Assembly: GCF_003576475.1 (NCBI RefSeq)
Contig: NZ_QWGR01000001.1
Span: 1-64,000, forward strand
Direction: 5' to 3'
DNA: 64,000 bases
From: Maribellus luteus
GTDB taxonomy: Bacteria; Bacteroidota; Bacteroidia; Bacteroidales; Prolixibacteraceae
Positions 58,741-64,000 of the stretch are shown one piece after another (within the stretch, counting starts at the first letter, position 1; each line of letters begins with the position of its first letter). A program made the translations under genes and the position numbers. Below the pieces are notes generated by a model that ran no database searches, was not told where the DNA came from, and saw only the letters and a program-made list of their open reading frames with translations.

Positions 58741-61017
58741 ATGAAGTATCTGTTTCTGGCAATATTGCTGATAAGTTTGGGTACACTTAATGCCCAAAAT
58801 CAAGCGAATCGCCTTCGCAAAGAAATATATGTTGCAGTTAATGGTGACGATACGAATCCCGGGACAAAAGACAAGCCGGTGGCAACACTTGAAGGTGCGC
58901 GCAACTTAATACGGCACTACAAGTCAATCAATGTAATTTCCGCGGAAGGTATTACGATTTGGATAGGAAAAGGAAGCTATGAACAGCAAGAACCTCTGGT
59001 ATTGAATGAAAACGATTCGGGTAAGCCCGGTGCTTCCATCATTTGGCGGGCAAATCCCGATGAAAAAGTAAGCATTATCGGAGGGAAAAGAATTCCCTCA
59101 GAGCAATTTTCCAGGGTCAAAAGTAATTCAGTTCTTAAAAGATTGTCAAAAGAGGCCAGGAATAATGTTTTGGAGGCAGACCTGAAACAACTTGGCATTT
59201 CCGATTTTGGCGAGATAAAACAATACGGTCATGCCATGTCGGTAACAAATGCTCCGATTGAGGTTTTTTTCAATAATGAAGCCATGACGCTGGCGCGCTA
59301 TCCCAATGAGGGATACGTCAAAATAGGCAAGGTGATCGATAAAGGCTCTGTTCCCCGTAATCGTGATTACTCAAACAGGGGGGGAGTATTCGAATACACC
59401 GACCCAAGACACGACAAATGGGCCGGACAGGATGATGTTTGGTTTCAGGGCTCATTTATGTACGGTTACGCCGATGACAATATCCTGGTGGAATCGATAG
59501 ATACCAAAAAGAAACAAGTAAAACTGGCCATGCCTTCCCTGTATGGCGTGGGCAGTGGCCGCGATTTTCGTCATTATGTGGCATACAACATTCTGGAGGA
59601 GCTGGATAGCCCGGGAGAATGGTATGTGGATAAGGAAGCTGGAATGCTTTACTTCTGGCCTCCGGGTGATATGGAAAATGCTTCAATAATGGTTTCAATA
59701 TTGGAAGAGCCGATTGTTTGTTTGGAAGGTGCCAGTTATGTAAGCATTCGCGATTTAACCATTGAAGTGGGCCGTGGAATAGGCGTGTACTTAGAACGTG
59801 GTTCAAATAACCTCATTGCCGGATGTACGGTAAGAAATGTAGGAACAAGCGGGATCTTTATGGGACAGGGAGCCAAACAAACCTTTCCTATGGTGACCCA
59901 CGATGACTACGAAGGCGTGCCGGTTTCAAGGATGGTTGGTAACCTCCAGGGGCACATTTATAAATACACTTCATGGGACCGTAAAGCCGGTGCTAATCAT
60001 AAAATCTTAAGTTGTGATGTATACAATACCGGCAGTGGTGGTATATACCTTAGCGGAGGAAGCAAAAGGAACTTAATACCGGGTAATAATACAGCTGAAA
60101 ATTGTAAGGTATACCGTTATAACCGACGAAATAAATTTCTTTGGGCAGGTATTAATATCGATGGATGTGGAAACCGCATAGCCCATTGTGAGATATTCGA
60201 TTCTGAATGGCAGGGTATTTATGTACATGGTAATGACCATCTTTTCGAGTACAATAACATTCATCACGTAACATTAAACTCTGACGATACATCACCATGG
60301 TACATTGGCAGAGATCCAAGCGATAGGGGAAATGTGATCCGCTATAATTATTTCCATCATTGTGGTAATCCAAACAGAATGAACATGGGAATCTACTGCG
60401 ACGATTCAAGTACCGATGTGCTGGTTTTTGGAAATGTATTTTATAAAATGAATACAAAACATGGTGTTTTATTTACTAATAGTGGATGGGACCTGAAAAT
60501 GAAAAACAACATTGTGATAGAACCCATTTCTTACACAGCTTATTTCTCAGCACATTATTATACCTGGTACAAAGGTGGTGCAAAAAATATGTTTGGAGAA
60601 GACGGGCTCTTACGAAGACGTTTGACAGAAAACGTGAACATTTATGAAAGTCCCTATTCCGACAGGTATCCCGGATTACTCAATTACCTCGATCTTATTG
60701 TTGAAGGGAAGCAGTGGGAAGGAATGCGTTCAAGACGAAATGTACTTTCAGGAAACCTGATCATTGGTGGGGCTGAGCACCCACTGCACCTCGCAGGTGG
60801 AGAGCATGCCCAATGTGAAGATGTAAATAATTTCAGAACGGATGAAGATCCGGGTTTTGTGGATTATGAGAATGAGGATTTTAACCTTAAACCCGATTCA
60901 GAAGTATTCAAAAAAATCCGAGGGTTTAAGCCTGTGCCCTTCGATAAGATGGGACTATATAAGGACGAGTACCGAATCGATAAACTAAAAATAAGAACAG
61001 CTATGCCAGTTAAATAA
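58741..61017 (+). CDS. Right-handed parallel beta-helix protein (possible GH141-like or lyase)
   Basis: 758 residues with a signal peptide (LFLAILLISLGTLNAQ). EIYVAVNGDDTNPGTKDKPV is the typical start of secreted beta-helix enzymes. Stacked short repeats with N/G turns (SIRDLTIEVGRGIGVYLERG, NLIAGCTVRNVGTSGIFMGQ; IAHCEIFDSEWQGIYVHGND) run to about residue 590. An insert near 170-300 resembles the beta-sandwich found in GH141 proteins. Such proteins act on uronate- or fucose-containing glycans, either as glycosidases (GH110, GH120, GH141) or lyases, and catalytic residues cannot be fixed here. Last hydrolase of the PUL operon. Confidence 0.82.
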   Translation: MKYLFLAILLISLGTLNAQNQANRLRKEIYVAVNGDDTNPGTKDKPVATLEGARNLIRHYKSINVISAEGITIWIGKGSYEQQEPLVLNENDSGKPGASIIWRANPDEKVSIIGGKRIPSEQFSRVKSNSVLKRLSKEARNNVLEADLKQLGISDFGEIKQYGHAMSVTNAPIEVFFNNEAMTLARYPNEGYVKIGKVIDKGSVPRNRDYSNRGGVFEYTDPRHDKWAGQDDVWFQGSFMYGYADDNILVESIDTKKKQVKLAMPSLYGVGSGRDFRHYVAYNILEELDSPGEWYVDKEAGMLYFWPPGDMENASIMVSILEEPIVCLEGASYVSIRDLTIEVGRGIGVYLERGSNNLIAGCTVRNVGTSGIFMGQGAKQTFPMVTHDDYEGVPVSRMVGNLQGHIYKYTSWDRKAGANHKILSCDVYNTGSGGIYLSGGSKRNLIPGNNTAENCKVYRYNRRNKFLWAGINIDGCGNRIAHCEIFDSEWQGIYVHGNDHLFEYNNIHHVTLNSDDTSPWYIGRDPSDRGNVIRYNYFHHCGNPNRMNMGIYCDDSSTDVLVFGNVFYKMNTKHGVLFTNSGWDLKMKNNIVIEPISYTAYFSAHYYTWYKGGAKNMFGEDGLLRRRLTENVNIYESPYSDRYPGLLNYLDLIVEGKQWEGMRSRRNVLSGNLIIGGAEHPLHLAGGEHAQCEDVNNFRTDEDPGFVDYENEDFNLKPDSEVFKKIRGFKPVPFDKMGLYKDEYRIDKLKIRTAMPVK

Positions 61018-61230
61018 AACTATTCGGGACCACACATTGCTGTAAAGCTCTTGATATCTGCCTTCTTGCTGTTTGGTTTCAGTCTCCTTAATGCTCAAAC
61101 TGATGAAGAACTGGGATTACATTCCGAAGGTGGACCCTGGCGATTCCATAGAGTGAAAAATGGCAAGATTGAGGAACTGGAAGTTTTCCCTAAACATCGG
61201 AAGAAGGATGTGATACTGATGTGGGAGTAA
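61018..61230 (+). pseudogene. Remnant of a secreted protein gene
   Basis: Directly after the beta-helix stop and in the same frame lies an open stretch to 61230. It encodes a clear signal peptide (KLLISAFLLFGFSLLNAQ) and 40 more residues (LGLHSEGGPWRFHRVKNGKI...) with no ATG; TTG at 61051 is the only usable start. It looks like the head and tail of a larger secreted enzyme joined by an internal deletion, leaving about 60 codons. A true small secreted protein is possible but less likely. Confidence 0.5.
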
Positions 61231-61329
61231 CTTCATTTAGGGCACTGCCTTTGGGAAATTTCCATGAAACATGAAGATTTATGGAAAGTTTTTTTGTTTC
61301 AATGATTCAAAATGAGTTAAGGTAGTAGC

Positions 61330-62175
61330 TTACATAACCTGTGACCGAAATTCTTTAGGGGTAGTATTTTTAACACGTTTAAATGTCCGGTTAAAATGAG
61401 ACAAATTATTAAAGCCACATTCGAAAGCAATATCTGCCGTTTTTTTTTCAGTACCTGTAAGTAATTCACAAGCCATACCAATGCGCATGAGGTTAATGTA
61501 TTCGATAAGAGAAAATCCGGTTGCTTGTTTAAAAAAACGATTTACACTTCCGGTATGCATATGTACCTTGTTTGCAAGGTCATCAATTGTTATTTTCCGT
61601 GTGATATTTTCTTGAATATATTTTACTAATTCAGTTATTCGGTCCAAATCACCATGCTTAGGACTGGAAAAGCCTCTGTCCATTAGAATAATGTACTCTT
61701 TAGATTTTGCAATTGAACTAAGAATATTGATGATATTTATAATTTGATTTAACGTGTGACCATTCGTAAGTTTCATTAATTTACGCTGAATTTTTTTTCT
61801 TAGTTCACCTTTCAATTCAATTCCAAATCTCGATGTTTTTAATAATTCTGTTATATTATCAAATTCAGAAAGTAATTTGAAGTCAGGACTGGGAAAATCT
61901 TCACTAAAAAAAACTGTAATAGCGGCAACCGATTTATCACCGGTCCATTCCGATTGCCAATGGTGGGGGATATTGGGAGCCATTAAAACAATATCACCAC
62001 TTTTATATTCTTTTATAGTATCGCCTATAATGCGTGTTCCTTTTCCTCTAATTATGTAGGTCAGTTCATACCTGTCATGCCTGTGAAAAGGTAAATGGAA
62101 TACTTTCTCCTTGTACGTTTTTACTGTATAAAGAAATTTTTGTTGGGGAATGGTATTTATTAGGATTGACGACAT
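61330..62175 (-). CDS. AraC-family transcriptional regulator with cupin sensor domain
   Basis: 281 residues from the ATG at 62175; a TTG five codons earlier is in frame but not needed. The N-terminal cupin (about 15-100) has FHRHDRYELTYIIRGKGTRI and IPHHWQSEW. The C-terminal double helix-turn-helix (about 185-280) has ITIDDLANKVHMHTGSVNRF and KKTADIAFECGFNNLSHFNR. Such proteins (RhaR/XylS-like) bind a sugar or sugar acid through the cupin. It is divergent from the rraA-uxaC operon 130 bp away, so it probably controls it. This is a second regulator beside the HTCS. Confidence 0.9.
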   Translation of the reverse strand: MSSILINTIPQQKFLYTVKTYKEKVFHLPFHRHDRYELTYIIRGKGTRIIGDTIKEYKSGDIVLMAPNIPHHWQSEWTGDKSVAAITVFFSEDFPSPDFKLLSEFDNITELLKTSRFGIELKGELRKKIQRKLMKLTNGHTLNQIINIINILSSIAKSKEYIILMDRGFSSPKHGDLDRITELVKYIQENITRKITIDDLANKVHMHTGSVNRFFKQATGFSLIEYINLMRIGMACELLTGTEKKTADIAFECGFNNLSHFNRTFKRVKNTTPKEFRSQVM

Positions 62176-62274
62176 GTACAAATATGACAAATATTTATAA
62201 CAAATAACCAGTATTGTGCATGAATAGTATTATAAGTTGTTTCTATTGTGAAATAGAATTTCATTCATCCTCTC

Positions 62275-62282
62275 TAAATTTG
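62275..62282 (+). promoter_or_regulatory. -7 element of the rraA-uxaC operon
   Basis: TAAATTTG matches TAnnTTTG exactly and lies 24 bp before the ATG at 62306. A TTTG at normal -33 distance is missing, as expected where an activator (the adjacent AraC protein) substitutes. Confidence 0.5.
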
Positions 62283-62305
62283 CTGCGATTCTTAAATTAA
62301 AAATA

Positions 62306-62992
62306 ATGTGGAGTAACGATAAAGAACTTTTTAAAATAGCTCGAGAAGAGCTGTTTACAGCTTTAGTTGGCGATGTGTTGGACAAGTTGGGATACTTACA
62401 TCAATTTGTTGCTCCCGATGTAAAGCCAATCACAAAGGGAATGGTCGTAATTGGAAGAGCTATGCCGGTTTTAGAAGCAGATGTTTTTCTGGAAGAAGCA
62501 GAAACAACCAATAACCCGATGATGAAAAAGCCATTCGGGATCATGTTTGAAGCCCTGGATTGTTTGAAGGAGGACGAGGTTTACATTTGTTCCGGTTCTT
62601 CACCCCGTTATGCACTATGGGGTGGACTTATGAGTACTCGTGCAATAAAATTGGGAGCAGCCGGAGCCGTTGTTGATGGATATTCGCGTGATACAAATGA
62701 AATTGAAGAGCTTAACTTTCCCACATTCTCCATAGGCACGTATGCACAAGACCAGGGGCCAAGAGGAAAAGTAATTGATTATAACGTACCCATTGAATTT
62801 AATGGAATAAGGGTTAATCCTGGCGATATTGTTTTTGGAGACAGGGATGGTGTTCTTATTGTGCCAAAAGAAATTGAAAAGGAAGCCTTTGAAGGTGCCA
62901 TTGAAAAAGCTCGCGGCGAAAAACTGGTAAAAAACGCGCTGGAAGAAGGAATGAGTACGGTTGATGCATTTGCAAAATTCGGAATAATGTAG
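62306..62992 (+). CDS. RraA-family enzyme (aldolase/decarboxylase-like)
   Basis: 228 residues. RraA-fold proteins include HMG/CHA aldolases and oxaloacetate decarboxylases as well as the RNase E regulator. The catalytic Gly-Gly...Arg-Asp set is present (GGLMSTRAIKLGAAGAVVDG followed by YSRD), which supports an active Mg-dependent enzyme over an RNase regulator. The family start DVLDKLGYLHQ and the C-terminal VNPGDIVFGDRDGVLIVPKE block are clear. uxaC begins 2 bp after its stop, so it belongs to uronate catabolism, probably acting on a keto-acid. The exact substrate is unknown. Confidence 0.85.
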   Translation: MWSNDKELFKIAREELFTALVGDVLDKLGYLHQFVAPDVKPITKGMVVIGRAMPVLEADVFLEEAETTNNPMMKKPFGIMFEALDCLKEDEVYICSGSSPRYALWGGLMSTRAIKLGAAGAVVDGYSRDTNEIEELNFPTFSIGTYAQDQGPRGKVIDYNVPIEFNGIRVNPGDIVFGDRDGVLIVPKEIEKEAFEGAIEKARGEKLVKNALEEGMSTVDAFAKFGIM

Positions 62993-62994
62993 AC

Positions 62995-64000
62995 ATGGAA
63001 AATCCAATCATTCATCCTGATTTTCTCATGCAAAGCGATGTGGCTCGTGAGCTTTATCACGATTATGCTGCACCAATGCCAATTATAGACTATCATTGTC
63101 ATTTGCCAGCCCAGGAAATAGCACAGGACAGAGTCTACAAAAATCTAACCCAAGCCTGGCTCTATGGCGACCATTATAAATGGCGGGCCATGCGTACAAA
63201 TGGGATAGGAGAAAAGTATATAACCGGAGCAGCATCAGACTGGGAGAAGTTTGAGAGCTGGTCAAAAACGGTTCCTTATACGGTGCGAAATCCTTTGTAC
63301 CATTGGACGCATCTGGAATTGGTAAAGCCGTTTGGAATTAAAGAAATTCTAAATCCCAGATCGGCACGAAGAATTTATGACAATGCCTCTGAACAGTTAA
63401 GCTCCGGTGAATTAAGTGTGCAAGCCATACTCCAAAAATTTAATGTGGTAAAGGTATGCACCACCGATGATCCGGTTGATTCCCTGGCGTGGCATCAAGC
63501 TTTTACTAAATCAGATTGTACCATTGCTGTAAAGCCTGCATGGCGTCCCGATAAGGCCCTGGATGTAAGAAATGCAGGCGGTTTTAATGCATATGTGGAT
63601 AAGCTGGCAGAAGCAACGGCAGTCGATATAATTCATTTTGAGGATTTCATAAATGCACTGAAGCAAAGACATGAATACTTTCACAGGAACGGATGCCGGG
63701 TGTCAGATCATGGTCTGGAATTCCCTTTCCCGGTTGAAGAAGTAGGAGAGAAAGAACTGGAAATTATCTTCAATACCATTCGGGGAGGTAAAGAACTCAA
63801 TAGAAAAGAACAGGCTAAGTTTATGTCGGCCATGTTGTTTGAACTGGCCGTTTGGAACCACGAAAAAGGTTGGGTACAACAATTTCATGTGGGTGCCTTA
63901 CGCGATGTTAATACCAAGGGTGTACAAAATGTAGGACAAGCATGTGGTTTCGATTCCATTGCCGATTTTAATTATGCACATTCCATGGGATTGTTTTTAA
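62995..64000 (+). CDS. uxaC: Glucuronate/galacturonate isomerase, 5' part (cut by window end)
   Basis: 335 residues are visible and the gene continues past the window. UxaC isomerises D-glucuronate to fructuronate and D-galacturonate to tagaturonate in the cytoplasm. Metal-binding motif PIIDYHCHLPAQEIAQD (about residue 28) and RNPLYHWTHLELVKPFGI are signature blocks; CTTDDPVDSLAWH, KPAWRPDK and QQFHVGALRDVNT follow in order. The start ATG is 2 bp after the rraA-like stop, so translation is coupled. It is the pathway entry for uronic acids released by the polysaccharide locus. About 130 residues are missing. Confidence 0.95.
   Translation, partial: MENPIIHPDFLMQSDVARELYHDYAAPMPIIDYHCHLPAQEIAQDRVYKNLTQAWLYGDHYKWRAMRTNGIGEKYITGAASDWEKFESWSKTVPYTVRNPLYHWTHLELVKPFGIKEILNPRSARRIYDNASEQLSSGELSVQAILQKFNVVKVCTTDDPVDSLAWHQAFTKSDCTIAVKPAWRPDKALDVRNAGGFNAYVDKLAEATAVDIIHFEDFINALKQRHEYFHRNGCRVSDHGLEFPFPVEEVGEKELEIIFNTIRGGKELNRKEQAKFMSAMLFELAVWNHEKGWVQQFHVGALRDVNTKGVQNVGQACGFDSIADFNYAHSMGLFL

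Noticed and set aside
1-64000. tRNA genes or prophage
   Set aside because: No cloverleaf with CCA-type acceptor or TTCGANNC arm was noticed, and no capsid, portal or terminase gene is present; a tRNAscan-SE run would settle the tRNA question.

Overview
The window comes from a chromosome of the phylum Bacteroidota, most likely Bacteroidales/Marinilabiliales (a free-living, marine or gut polysaccharide degrader). The signs are a SusC/SusD pair with a hybrid two-component system and glycoside hydrolases, Bacteroidota-type promoters (TTTG, 19-21 bp, TAnnTTTG), A-rich instead of Shine-Dalgarno leaders, and a Bacteroides-style mobilizable element. No species can be named from the sequence alone.

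Layout. 1-80: the 3' end of a 5S rRNA and its terminator, so an rRNA operon lies to the left. 132-8269: housekeeping genes: an O-antigen ligase-like protein, an exported superoxide dismutase, a DUF2520-kdsC-maf operon, an orphan XylF-like binding lipoprotein, a small flavin reductase and miaB. 8270-12700: an accessory, AT-rich stretch with about 1.3 kb of non-coding DNA holding twin hairpins and a tandem array with a period near 41 bp, three orphan genes, dispersed REP-like palindromes and a duplicated remnant of an ankyrin gene. 12710-20650: an exported PHP phosphoesterase, an acyltransferase-ankyrin fusion divergent from a membrane-anchored AraC-type regulator, a lipase-like lipoprotein, a ThuA-like protein and a small orphan. 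20651-21313: a non-coding stretch with a strong candidate small-RNA gene (complete promoter, 5' hairpin, intrinsic terminator) and a MITE-like palindrome. 21314-37368: polysaccharide chain-length and polymerase/ligase genes, tyrS, an ECF sigma operon, a LysM glucosaminidase, a split ThrE exporter, cytidine deaminase, an RluA-type pseudouridine synthase, panB, two related outer-membrane proteins around a DUF5009 acyltransferase, and dnaK.

37435-43855 (approximate): an integrative mobilizable element just downstream of the dnaK terminator, with excisionase-like protein, tyrosine integrase, replication-type proteins, a candidate oriT, MobC, a relaxase and a membrane protein. No resistance or metabolic cargo is visible.

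44236-64000: a polysaccharide utilization locus. A hybrid two-component sensor/regulator faces susC, susD, a GH2, a GH97 and a parallel beta-helix protein. Next come a broken signal-peptide gene, an AraC regulator, an RraA-family enzyme and uxaC, which runs off the window edge. The glucuronate/galacturonate isomerase suggests that the glycan contains uronic acids. Binding and import by SusCD, periplasmic trimming by the hydrolases and cytoplasmic uronate catabolism fit one pathway.

The most interesting signals are the candidate small RNA near 20900, a hairpin at 2528-2569 that combines terminator, promoter and start codon, the tandem array at 8849-9326, the acyltransferase-ankyrin fusion with its recent partial duplicate, and the GH97 lacking the usual nucleophile position.
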